A DNA stretch of 64,000 bases from BOG-931 sp963761525 (lineage in GTDB: Bacteria; Pseudomonadota; Alphaproteobacteria; Rhizobiales; Xanthobacteraceae). The translations under genes were made by a program, and so were the position numbers. Where the stretch lies: NCBI GenBank assembly GCA_963761525.1, contig CAVXHG010000006.1:186001-250000 (forward strand). Reading direction: 5' to 3'. This document shows, piece by piece, positions 43,640-51,824 of this stretch. The notes beneath the pieces are model-generated. The model made no database searches. It was not told the origin of the DNA and saw only the letters and a list, made by a program, of their open reading frames with translations. Positions within the stretch are counted from its first letter, which is position 1. Each line of letters starts with the position of its first letter.

Positions 43640-44959
43640 ATGAGCAATTCGCGACAATATGGAAATGCGAACTTAGAGGTCGTTGCTGGCAACGGCTTGC
43701 TGCACCGTCGCGCGCTACTCGGCCGCGGCATCATGGTCGCCGGAGCGATGGGCGCAGGCGCGGCCGGAGCGTTGACTGGTGCCGCGGCAGAGCCGTTAGC
43801 CGAGGCGCCCTGGAGTATCGAACCGGGCGACGCGACGCCGCCTTATGGCCATCCTTCGCCCTTCGAAAAGAGAGTGGTTCGTACCGTCGACAATCCAAAG
43901 AACGAGCCGGGCGGCTCCCGGTCGCGGACGCCGCACCAACTGCTCAAGGGCACGATCACGCCAAACGGTCTGCATTTCACCATCACGCATGCCGGCATTC
44001 CCGATATCGATCCTGCCCAGCACAAGCTTCTCATCCATGGCATGGTCAAGCAGCCGCTGCTGTTCGATCTCGATGCGCTTGCGCGCTATCGGATGGTGAC
44101 ACGCATCGGATTTGTGGAATGCGGCGGCAACAGCGCGCCGCTGTTCTCCAACGAACCAATTCAAACTGACCTGCAGGCGCTGCACGGTCTCGCGTCCTGT
44201 GCAGAATGGGCCGGCGTGCCGCTGGCGACGCTGCTCGATGAAGCGGGCGTCGAACCCGGCGCCAAATGGGTCATTGCCGAAGGCGCCGACGCCCCGCATC
44301 TGTCGCGCAGCGTGCCGCTCGCCAAGATCATGGATGACGCCATGGTCGCCATGTACCAGAACGGCGAACGCATCCAGCCTGGCCAAGGCTATCCGATGCG
44401 GCTTTATCTGCCGGGCTACGAAGGCAACATGAACGTGAAGTTCTTGCGCCGCATTCAGGTCACGGACCAGCCGGGCATGACCTATTTCGAATCGAAGATC
44501 TACACAGACCCGCTACCCGACGGCAAAGACACGCAGTTCTATTTCGTTCAGGAGGTGAAGTCGTTTATCACTTCGCCGTCACCTGGCCTCACGCTCAAGG
44601 AGCCGGGCCTCTATGAGATCTCCGGCGTCGCTTATTCCGGCAACGGGCGGATCGCGAAAGTTATCGTCTCCGCTGATGGCGGCAAGAGTTGGGGCGAAGC
44701 AGCACTCGACGAGCCGCGGCTGCCTAAGGCCTTTACACGCTTTGGCATGGCGTGGCGCTGGGACGGCGGACCGGCCATCCTGCAGAGCCGGGCGTGGGAC
44801 GAGAGCGGCAACGTGCAGCCGACCCGCGACGAGTTCGTGGACAAGCGTGGACAAACTTCGAAGCCGCCGTCGGCGCTCGGCTTTCCCGGCCACCACTTCA
44901 ACGCCATCACCAGCTGGGGCGTGAATCCCAAGGGTGAGGTCCGGCATGTCTATGCGTGA
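43640..44959 (+). CDS. soxC: sulfite dehydrogenase molybdenum subunit, SoxC-like
   Basis: 439 residues of the sulfite oxidase family. An RRALLGRGIMVAGAMGAGAAGA segment resembles a Tat signal. SRTPHQLLKGTITPNGLHFTITHAGIPDID and GFVECGGNSAP follow; the Cys in VECGGN is the Mo ligand. The C-terminal dimerisation domain shows GLYEISGVAYSGNGRIAKVIVSADGGKSW. It oxidises sulfite or the sulfur of SoxYZ in the periplasm and passes electrons to the cytochrome encoded next (14-base overlap). Other sox genes are absent here. Confidence 0.92.
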   Translation: MSNSRQYGNANLEVVAGNGLLHRRALLGRGIMVAGAMGAGAAGALTGAAAEPLAEAPWSIEPGDATPPYGHPSPFEKRVVRTVDNPKNEPGGSRSRTPHQLLKGTITPNGLHFTITHAGIPDIDPAQHKLLIHGMVKQPLLFDLDALARYRMVTRIGFVECGGNSAPLFSNEPIQTDLQALHGLASCAEWAGVPLATLLDEAGVEPGAKWVIAEGADAPHLSRSVPLAKIMDDAMVAMYQNGERIQPGQGYPMRLYLPGYEGNMNVKFLRRIQVTDQPGMTYFESKIYTDPLPDGKDTQFYFVQEVKSFITSPSPGLTLKEPGLYEISGVAYSGNGRIAKVIVSADGGKSWGEAALDEPRLPKAFTRFGMAWRWDGGPAILQSRAWDESGNVQPTRDEFVDKRGQTSKPPSALGFPGHHFNAITSWGVNPKGEVRHVYA

Positions 44960-45476
44960 TCTCCTGATCGCGACCTGCGCTTTCGCGCTTGCAATCGGTG
45001 GCGGCGCGGCTTTCGCTGAGACCCCGAATCTCGGCAAGCCCGTCAGCCAGAGCGATCTCGCTGAGTGGGACATCAACATTCTTCCCGACGGGACCAATCT
45101 GCCGCCCGGCAGCGGCAAGGCCGCCGAAGGCGCCAAGATTTTTGCCGATAAATGCGCACTCTGCCATGGCGACAACGGCCGAGGCGGGATTGCCGCGCGG
45201 CTCGTCGGTGGCCCGCCAAAGGCGAGCCTCGACGGCGGCAAGACCATCGCGAACTACTGGCCTTATGCGACCACGCTGTTCGACTTCATCCGGCGGGCGA
45301 TGCCGTTTACGCAACCGCGTTCTCTCACCGATCAAGAGGTCTATTCGCTCGTTGCCTATATCCTTGCAGAGAACAAGCTGATCGGCGAAGACGACGAGAT
45401 CAACGCCGTGACGCTGCCGAAAGTGCGGATGCCGAACCGCGATAACTTCGTCGTGCAGTTCCCCGATCGGATCTGA
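44946..45476 (+). CDS. c-type cytochrome, SoxD-like electron acceptor of SoxC
   Basis: 176 residues: a signal peptide (LLIATCAFALAIGGGAAFA), then AEWDINILPDGTNLPPGSGKAAEGAKIF and one heme site CALCH followed by GDNGRGG. A likely axial Met lies in RAMPFTQPRSLTDQEVYSLVAYIL. It is shorter than the two-heme SoxD of Paracoccus. The ATG lies inside the soxC 3' end, showing coupling; an ATG two codons downstream is possible. It takes electrons from SoxC in the periplasm. Confidence 0.88.
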   Translation: MSMRDLLIATCAFALAIGGGAAFAETPNLGKPVSQSDLAEWDINILPDGTNLPPGSGKAAEGAKIFADKCALCHGDNGRGGIAARLVGGPPKASLDGGKTIANYWPYATTLFDFIRRAMPFTQPRSLTDQEVYSLVAYILAENKLIGEDDEINAVTLPKVRMPNRDNFVVQFPDRI

Positions 45477-45512
45477 TTGCCCCTCACCCCACCTTGATGT
45501 TAGCGGCCCGGA

Positions 45513-45650
45513 TCACTTCTCGGTCTGACCGACGATCCATTTTCCGCTTTCGGCCGGTGTCAACGATAATGGCACCGCTCCAAGAGCAAGGATCCGCTCC
45601 TTCATCTTAGGATCGGCAACTTTGCTCAAAGTCGTGGGCCCTAGTATCAG
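45513..45650 (-). pseudogene. C-terminal remnant of a Bug-type substrate-binding protein
   Basis: An uninterrupted 45-codon stretch reads TTLSKVADPKMKERILALGAV and TPAESGKWIVGQTEK-stop, which is the characteristic end of Bug/TctC proteins. Nothing of the preceding 280 residues is present. A REP-like palindrome lies immediately upstream. It is a decayed copy. Confidence 0.7.
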
Positions 45651-45675
45651 GGCGGTCCGTTCCCTTGCCTGCGAG

Positions 45676-45692
45676 GCCGGATCAAGTCCGGC
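45676..45692. repeat. REP-like palindrome
   Basis: GCCGGA-TCAAG-TCCGGC, a perfect 6-bp stem with the same TCAAG loop as the element near 43401. It is followed by CAATGACGG. Confidence 0.75.
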
Positions 45693-45930
45693 AATGACGG
45701 AAAATAGCGACCGCGCAAAATGACAAAATATGCGTCGGCGTAAGACACTAATTTATTTAAACAATTTCGATTTCCGCGAATCTTTATTGGAGTGAAATCG
45801 GATTCCGCGGTGGCGGGTGAAAACTGACATCACGCAACACCGCGATTTATCTGCACAAATAGAAACGCTTTGACTTCGCGTTTCAGATTTGAGAAATGGC
45901 CGTCAATCTCGCTCACGTACAAGGACGTTA

Positions 45931-46220
45931 TGCGGTGACCCCGCAGGACGGAGCGGGATGCGGTGCCCGCGGGTGGCGGCTCGTCACTGCCACTCCCGGG
46001 CGGCCTGGGCATCAGCCTGCCGGCACTATGACCGGCGCGCGAGGTGCATCGCTGGAAGTGCCACACCGGCTGGCGGGGAACCCGCCGCGTGAGCTGGTGT
46101 GTCACGAAGCCTGGCCCAGGTTGAGCCTTGGGATGAATAGTCCCATTGGCACAGAGCCGTGGTGGGACGCCGAGAGGCGAGCGCGCAGCGCTCTGCGCGC
46201 GCCGCACCCGAAAGGTGCGG
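45931..46220. other. dense cluster of perfect hairpins, candidate structured RNA or dispersed element
   Basis: Within about 290 bases I count eight stems. TGCGG/CCGCA; GTGGC/GCCAC; GCCGG/CCGGC. A 48-base hairpin at 46058-46105 has 13 of 14 lower pairs plus GGCGGG-GAA-CCCGCC. CCCAGG/CCTTGGG carries one bulge. GTCCCA...TGGGAC has an inner GGC/GCC. GCGCGCAG-CGCT-CTGCGCGC; CCGCACC-CGAAA-GGTGCGG. No protein in any frame looks real. Both strands fold, so the strand is undecided. A pyrimidine-rich tract follows on the + strand. It could be an ncRNA, a ribozyme remnant or a repeat family. Confidence 0.4.
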
Positions 46221-46416
46221 AGGTTGGATACGCGTCTGTCGGCGTTCCGCTTCCTTGCTTTCTTTGTTCTTACATTTCGTGGCTCAAAGCGCGGATCGTG
46301 AGGATACCGGTGTCCACCGCCGGCATTCTCTGGCGAAGATCGGTGCGGAGAGCGGAGAAATTCTTACCGCGTAACGATGACTCGGGTGCGGATCGCATCG
46401 CGAGAACGACCCCCTA

Positions 46417-46532
46417 TGTCGTCATTGCTGGACTTGATCCGGCAATCCATGGGGCAGCGCAGGGATCACTTATGGATGTTGTCGCATTCGGCGCGTCCGC
46501 ATGGACCACCGGGTCAAGCCCGGTGGTGACGA
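46417..46532. repeat. REP-like composite repeat
   Basis: GTCATTGCTGGACTTGATCCGGCAAT at the left and the perfect CCACCGGG-TCAAG-CCCGGTGG hairpin at 46506-46526, ending GTGACGAAG. It is the same family as the elements near 43401 and 45676, and lies 75 bases beyond the chemoreceptor stop. Confidence 0.75.
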
Positions 46533-46606
46533 AGAGAGAGAACTGCGTCGCGAGGACGAGATTGCCTGTTTCATCAACGACCGCATTAGCGGAGCGGGAC
46601 GCGATA

Positions 46607-47950
46607 CTATGCAGCGCGGACGCGGCTGAAGAACGTCGCGACCTTGGATTCGAGATCTTGCGCGCGCGACGACAACTTGGCGGTCCAGCCTGTGATGTCA
46701 CCGACGGCGGCGGCACTGCGGGTGACAGCTTGCTCGACCGATCCCACTTCAGTGGAGGCACGGGCGGTGTAGCCGGCGGCATTATGCACGCTTTCGGCGA
46801 TCGCGCTGGTGGTGGCGCTCTGCTCCTGAACGGCGGAAGCGATGCTGGTCGAGACGCCGGTGAGCGCGTTGATGGCGCGGGCGATCGAGGAGATTTCCTC
46901 GACCGAGCGTTTGGTCGCCACCTGGATGGCGGCAACCTGCTGCGAAATATCTTCCGTGGCGCGCGACGTCTGGTTGGCGAGTGTCTTAACCTCGGCAGCG
47001 ACCACGGCGAAACCCTTGCCGCTATCGCCAGCACGCGCCGCTTCGATCGTCGCGTTGAGCGCCAGAAGATTGGTCTGTGCCGCGATCGCGGAAATGGTGC
47101 CGACCACCGAGCCGATGCGATCGGCGGCGGCATCGAGCGAGCGGATCACTTCCTGGGTGCGTTCCGCATCGGCTCCCGCGGATTGCGCCATGCCCAGACC
47201 ATGAGTGGCCTGCTGGCCGATTTCCTGGATCGAACTCGACAGCTCTTCCGTCGCGGCGACCGTGACCTCGATACGCTGCGCGGTTTCGGACGATGCCGTC
47301 GAGGCCGAGGCCATGCGTTGCCGGGTGTCGGCAGCAACATCGCTCAACGTCGAGCAGCTTGTCGTCAGCGAAAGCGATGTTTGCTTGATCGCATCGACCA
47401 CTTCACCGATAGCGCCGGCGAAATCAGCGATCGCTGCATCAATCGAGCCGCGGCGCGCCGCTGCTGCTTCATCGGCAGCCTCGCGGTGCAAGGTCATGGC
47501 ATTCGACACGTCGAAGCTGATGACCTTGGCAACGATCATGCCGTAATTCACGACCTTCGCCGAGGAAAAGCGATGTTTGCGCGCGAACGCTTCGAGCACG
47601 GCCTTGAGGACGTAGTTTCCGCCGGTGCTGCGGATACGGGCGTCCATACCAAGCGCCGCTTCCTGATGAACCGTGTGGCGGCAGGACTCCGCATAGTCCC
47701 GATCGAGCTTGCCGCCGAGCAAGGCGCGAAAATGCGCCAGTTCCAGTTTTTTGAAGAACACCTCGTTCTGCGCGACGGCTGCGCCGATCCGCGGCAACAC
47801 CCGCACCGCGATCACAATCTCGTCGACGGCCTTTTCAAGATGCGGCGCGATCACCGGCCAGCTGTCGGCCAAAATCCGACGCGACCCGTCATCGAGTCCA
47901 TACAGCGAAAGACGAGCCTCAAAGGCCTGTACGAGGTCGGCAGATGACAT
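46607..47950 (-). CDS. globin-coupled methyl-accepting chemotaxis protein
   Basis: 447 residues, soluble. Residues 1-165 form a protoglobin/globin sensor (LADSWPVIAPHLEKAVDEI, LGMDARIRSTGGNYVLKAVLEAF with His in RHTVHQEAAL). A linker and an MCP signalling domain follow: AATEELSSSIQEI, and the hairpin tip QTNLLALNATIEAARAGDSGKGFAVVAAEVKTLA. Such proteins sense O2 or redox through heme and drive aerotaxis. No membrane span is seen. The ATG (MSSADLV) is chosen over a TTG nine codons upstream. No che genes are in the window. Confidence 0.9.
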   Translation of the reverse strand: MSSADLVQAFEARLSLYGLDDGSRRILADSWPVIAPHLEKAVDEIVIAVRVLPRIGAAVAQNEVFFKKLELAHFRALLGGKLDRDYAESCRHTVHQEAALGMDARIRSTGGNYVLKAVLEAFARKHRFSSAKVVNYGMIVAKVISFDVSNAMTLHREAADEAAAARRGSIDAAIADFAGAIGEVVDAIKQTSLSLTTSCSTLSDVAADTRQRMASASTASSETAQRIEVTVAATEELSSSIQEIGQQATHGLGMAQSAGADAERTQEVIRSLDAAADRIGSVVGTISAIAAQTNLLALNATIEAARAGDSGKGFAVVAAEVKTLANQTSRATEDISQQVAAIQVATKRSVEEISSIARAINALTGVSTSIASAVQEQSATTSAIAESVHNAAGYTARASTEVGSVEQAVTRSAAAVGDITGWTAKLSSRAQDLESKVATFFSRVRAA

Positions 47951-48261
47951 TGTTGAAAAATCTTGGACCAGCCCCAACGCGCCGCATGGTCCACCAAATT
48001 GGTTGCTCTTGCGTTAATGAACTGGTTACCAATCCTGATCGGCTGCTTGCTGCCGGAGCCAGGGATTGCTGCGCAAGGATTGCTCCCAGGAATCGGGGGT
48101 CAAAAATCCCGTGGCATGGATCGTCTGGACCGACAAGACACCGGTCCGCCTCCGGCAACCCGACCTCCGCCGTCCCTTCCCGCAGGCCTGAATGGGGGCG
48201 CGGGTCGGCCTCCACCATCGTTCCAGGCTCCGGCAGTGAGCATAACGCCGTGCCGAGGCGC
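47951..48261. other. intergenic region, no gene seen
   Basis: 311 bases between two same-strand genes. Translations are low-quality in all frames, and GC content falls towards the acyltransferase gene. Confidence 0.5.
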
Positions 48262-49503
48262 TCAGGCCCCCGGCAGCGCAGCAAAAATATCGGCGCGGGT
48301 TCGCGTGAGGGAGCTTTGAGGGCTGTCCGCAACCGCCCGCGATGCGACGGTCACAAATTTGCGCAGTTGCATGGAGGGTCGCTCGATCAAATAAAACGAA
48401 CAGCAAGCGAAAACAAAAGTCAGTACGAGTTGCAAAGCCAGATCGAGTGGCAGTGGCAGCCGAAACAAGCACCAACCGAAGAAGAAAATTGCGGCGAATT
48501 GCCAAACATAAAGAGAGTAACTTATTTGTCCGACCCATTTTACGATCGGTTGATTGAGCAAGGAATTGACAATGGGAAAAGGTTCGCCGAACACAACCCC
48601 ACACAATAACGGGATCAGTGTCAGGCTTCGAAGCGAAAAAAGCAGCGTGTTTCGAAAATACTCGTCGCGAATGGCGTAGGTGCAGAACAAAGCCACCGCC
48701 GAGATGACAAAGGCTCTCCGGCCCGCGAGCAGCCTTATGATGTGACGGTGTGCTTCACTTTGAGCCAGACAAGCGAGAAGCATGCCGTAGGCAATCGAAT
48801 CGCCGCGTGTCTCTGAGTGTCTGTAGATCCAAAGCGTCTTTTCAATGCCGGGCCACATGGAAATATAGAGGTATCTGAGAAGTAGACTTCCAATACATAT
48901 GCTCAAGGCAATTTTTATCGTATTGGAGGCGCTTCCCCTGACGAAAACAAACGCAATGGGGGCAAAGAGGTAGAAGTGCTCTTCGACCGAAAGCGACCAA
49001 AGCTGACCGATCGGGATGTTGGACCAAATACCGATGAACTCATTATGGGCCACGAGGTAATTCCAGAAATAAAACAGAACAGACGAAACCTCGAGCCGGT
49101 TGATTGAGGCTCCCCGGGCAACCTGAATCGTCAGAACAAGCATCAGATAGACCAGCAAGACCGGATAGAGGCGGATAATGCGTCTCAAATAGAAAGTTCG
49201 GAGATTAAGTGAGCCGGTGTCTTTTGCTTCGGCGAAAAACAAACGGGTGATAAGGAACCCGCTTACCAAATAGAAAATGTCCAAACCGAGCGCGCTGAAT
49301 CCGATCAACGATGAGGGGAGGATCAAGTGGCCGACAAGGACGATCGACACGCTGCAAGCGCGGACGCCGTCGAGCGAGGGGATTATCTGGCGACTGCGCG
49401 CCGACCAATCCTCAATGGGCAAGCTTGTCGGCGACTTGGCCGAGAATTCAGACCTGGCCAAGAATTCATGTTCGCAGCCGGAAATTCCTTTGGCTCCTGA
49501 CAT
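48262..49503 (-). CDS. acyltransferase family 3 membrane protein (OafA/YrhL type)
   Basis: 413 residues with about ten membrane spans. The family pattern is clear: IIPSLDGVRACSVSIVLVGH with the catalytic His, FYLVSGFLITRLFF, FYLRRIIRLYPVL and LWSLSVEEHFYLFAPIAF. These enzymes O-acylate cell-surface glycans. Base composition is visibly lower in GC than its neighbours (AATAAAACG, GCGAAAACAAAAG stretches), suggesting horizontal origin. A tRNA-Arg(CCG) gene lies 190 bases upstream. It is not in an operon with surface-polysaccharide genes. Confidence 0.88.
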   Translation of the reverse strand: MSGAKGISGCEHEFLARSEFSAKSPTSLPIEDWSARSRQIIPSLDGVRACSVSIVLVGHLILPSSLIGFSALGLDIFYLVSGFLITRLFFAEAKDTGSLNLRTFYLRRIIRLYPVLLVYLMLVLTIQVARGASINRLEVSSVLFYFWNYLVAHNEFIGIWSNIPIGQLWSLSVEEHFYLFAPIAFVFVRGSASNTIKIALSICIGSLLLRYLYISMWPGIEKTLWIYRHSETRGDSIAYGMLLACLAQSEAHRHIIRLLAGRRAFVISAVALFCTYAIRDEYFRNTLLFSLRSLTLIPLLCGVVFGEPFPIVNSLLNQPIVKWVGQISYSLYVWQFAAIFFFGWCLFRLPLPLDLALQLVLTFVFACCSFYLIERPSMQLRKFVTVASRAVADSPQSSLTRTRADIFAALPGA

Positions 49504-49693
49504 CTGGAACCTACCAGTCGTCGAGCGGCTGTTTTTTCCGCTCAGCTACAAGACGGATCGGCCAATAATTGCTTCCCGGGAGCGAAACGACCGTCGTAGA
49601 ACGCCCACCATGGGCGAGTGTTCCCGCCGCTGGCTCATAACGGGGTTGCGATAGTTCAATACCCGTCTGAGCGAGGGGCTAACAGCAAGAGGC

Positions 49694-49770
<77 letters not shown>

Positions 49771-49883
49771 GTAACGCGTTGATAGCGAAACATGGGCTTT
49801 CCGGCAATGTCCCGCGCTTGCCGCAAGGACGGCCCCCTTCTAAGTTCGGCTTAAATCGCGGATCCAAGGACGTGGAGAGTAAG

Positions 49884-51110
49884 ATGTCGCAGCTCGCCGA
49901 AAAGGTGGACAAGCACGAGCCGAAAAGCGGCGTGATCAAGGACGCAGCGTTCAACTGGGAAGATCCGCTCGACCTCGAAGGTGAGCTCACTGAAGAAGAG
50001 CGCATGGTGCGCGATACCGCGCGCGATTATGCGCAGGAGAAGCTGTTCCCGCGCATCCTCAAGGCGTTCCGCGACGAAAGCTACGACCCGGCAGTGCTCC
50101 GGGAAATGGGCGAACTTGGGCTGCTTGGCGCGACCATCCCCGAGGAGTACGGCGGCGCCGGTCTGTCTTACACCGCCTACGGCCTGATCGCGCGCGAGGT
50201 CGAGCGCGTCGATTCCGGCTACCGCTCCGCGATGTCAGTGCAGTCATCGCTGGTGATGCACCCGATCTACAGCTTCGGCAGCGAGGCGCAGAAGCGCAAA
50301 TACTTGCCGAAGCTTGCGTCAGCCGAGCTGGTTGGCTGCTTCGGTTTGACCGAGCCCGACTACGGGTCCGATCCAGGATCGATGGTGACACGGGCGGAGA
50401 AAGTTGCTGGCGGTTATAGCCTGACCGGCACCAAGATGTGGATCACCAACGCGCCCGTCGCCGACCTCGCCGTGATCTGGGCCAAGCTCGACGGCAAGAT
50501 TCGCGGCTTCATCGTCGAGCGCGACACCAAAGGATTTTCGACGCCGAAGATCGAAGGCAAGCTGTCGCTTCGCGCTTCCATCACCGGCGAGGTCGTGCTC
50601 GAAGGGGCTGTCGTGCCGGAAGACAATCTGTTGCCGAATGTATCCGGACTTGCCGGTCCGTTCGGCTGTCTCAACATGGCGCGGACCGGTATCGCCTGGG
50701 GCGCGATGGGCGCCGCGGAATTCTGCTGGCACCGCGCCCGCGATTACGTGCTTGCCCGCAAGCAATTCGGCCGGCCACTCGCGGCCAATCAGCTCATTCA
50801 GAAAAAACTTGCCGATATGCAAACCGAAATCGCGCTCGGCTTGCAGGGCGCGTTGCGGCTGACACGGATGATCGAGAAGGGCAACGCATCGCCACCGGTG
50901 ATTTCGCTGCTCAAGCGCAACAATTGCGGCAAGGCGCTCGACGTCGCACGCATGGCCCGCGACATGCACGGCGGCAATGGCATTTCCGACGAATTCCATG
51001 TGATGCGCGTGTTGTGCAACCTTGAGACCGTCAACACCTACGAGGGTACGCACGACATCCACGCGCTGGTGCTTGGCCGCGCGCAGACCGGCATACAGGC
51101 CTTCATGTGA
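49884..51110 (+). CDS. gcdH: glutaryl-CoA dehydrogenase-type acyl-CoA dehydrogenase
   Basis: 408 residues, FAD enzyme. It has CFGLTEPDYGSDPGSMVTRAE, KMWITNAPVADLAVIWAK, and the C-terminal catalytic Glu (about 387) in TYEGTHDIHALVLGRA. ARKQFGRPLAANQLIQKKLADMQ is typical of the family. It converts glutaryl-CoA to crotonyl-CoA with CO2 release in lysine/tryptophan degradation. The ATG follows GGAGAG; the frame is open upstream from a cryptic GTG without homology. It is monocistronic, or shares a transcript with the dismutase gene 72 bases on. Confidence 0.92.
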   Translation: MSQLAEKVDKHEPKSGVIKDAAFNWEDPLDLEGELTEEERMVRDTARDYAQEKLFPRILKAFRDESYDPAVLREMGELGLLGATIPEEYGGAGLSYTAYGLIAREVERVDSGYRSAMSVQSSLVMHPIYSFGSEAQKRKYLPKLASAELVGCFGLTEPDYGSDPGSMVTRAEKVAGGYSLTGTKMWITNAPVADLAVIWAKLDGKIRGFIVERDTKGFSTPKIEGKLSLRASITGEVVLEGAVVPEDNLLPNVSGLAGPFGCLNMARTGIAWGAMGAAEFCWHRARDYVLARKQFGRPLAANQLIQKKLADMQTEIALGLQGALRLTRMIEKGNASPPVISLLKRNNCGKALDVARMARDMHGGNGISDEFHVMRVLCNLETVNTYEGTHDIHALVLGRAQTGIQAFM

Positions 51111-51130
51111 TCTGCCGCGAGACGACGACG

Positions 51131-51181
51131 CGGGATCTTGGATAAGCCGGGATCTTGGATAAGGCAGGATCTTGGATCAGG
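51131..51181. repeat. three tandem 17-nt units just before the superoxide dismutase start
   Basis: CGGGATCTTGGATAAGC, a near copy ending in G, and a third degenerate unit, contiguous and ending one base before the ATG. The last unit overlaps the ribosome-binding position of the dismutase gene. Confidence 0.9.
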
Positions 51182-51182
51182 A

Positions 51183-51818
51183 ATGCCCTACGAATTTCTG
51201 CCGCTTGGTTACAGCTATGCGGACCTTGCTCCGGCGATGTCGGAAAAGACCGCGCGATGGCATCACGATGTGGTTCACGGCGGCTATCTCGCGGCCATTA
51301 ACCGCTTGCTCGAGCCTTATCCCGCCATCGCCGCGCTCACTATCGAGCAGGTGCTGTCACATCCGGAAAAGGTTCCTGACGCCATTCGCAGCGAGGCGCG
51401 CTTTGCCGGCGGCGGCCACGCCAACCATCAATTCACCTGGAAAATCCTGGGAGCTAACCGCGGCACTAAGCCGTCGCCGACGCTCGGCGCGAAGATCGAC
51501 GAAACCTTCGGCAGCTTCGGCGCTTTCATAACGCAATTCAAAACCGCCGCGCTGGCGCTCGACGGCGACGGTTGGATATTTCTGTCGCTCGCGGTGCCGC
51601 GCGCGCCCGGCATCGAAATCGTGCTGCGCCACGGCAACGACAATGTGCTGGAGATCCGCAAGCCGGGCATTCTGCTTTGCGATCTTTGGCAGCACGCCTA
51701 CCACGACGATCACCGCGGTGATCGTGAGGCATGGCTGGACGCCTGTCTGCAGGTCCTTGACTGGACGCAATGTTCGATCCGCTACGATCGATTGGTTGCG
51801 GGCCAGCCGACGCCGTAA
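51183..51818 (+). CDS. superoxide dismutase, Fe/Mn family
   Basis: 211 residues. Metal ligands are inferred as His27 in ARWHHDVVHGGYL, a second His in GGHANHQFTW, and Asp/His in LCDLWQHAYHDDH; Tyr35 is the usual second-sphere residue. The protein is divergent: DVVHGGYLAAIN replaces the common KHHQTYV, and the DVWEHAYY motif ends in YH. It should convert superoxide to H2O2 and O2. Fe or Mn preference cannot be told. A 17-base triple repeat runs up to its start. Confidence 0.88.
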   Translation: MPYEFLPLGYSYADLAPAMSEKTARWHHDVVHGGYLAAINRLLEPYPAIAALTIEQVLSHPEKVPDAIRSEARFAGGGHANHQFTWKILGANRGTKPSPTLGAKIDETFGSFGAFITQFKTAALALDGDGWIFLSLAVPRAPGIEIVLRHGNDNVLEIRKPGILLCDLWQHAYHDDHRGDREAWLDACLQVLDWTQCSIRYDRLVAGQPTP

Positions 51819-51824
51819 ATCCGG

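Noticed and set aside
45931..46220. Cobalamin riboswitch
   Set aside because: GCCACTG-like bases and many stems were considered, but the B12-box and CCCCGCAACTG core are absent and no B12-related gene follows.
45896..47947. 683-codon open frame on the + strand
   Set aside because: It runs antisense through the chemoreceptor gene and the hairpin-rich spacer; the translation has no family character and arises from GC-rich codon bias.
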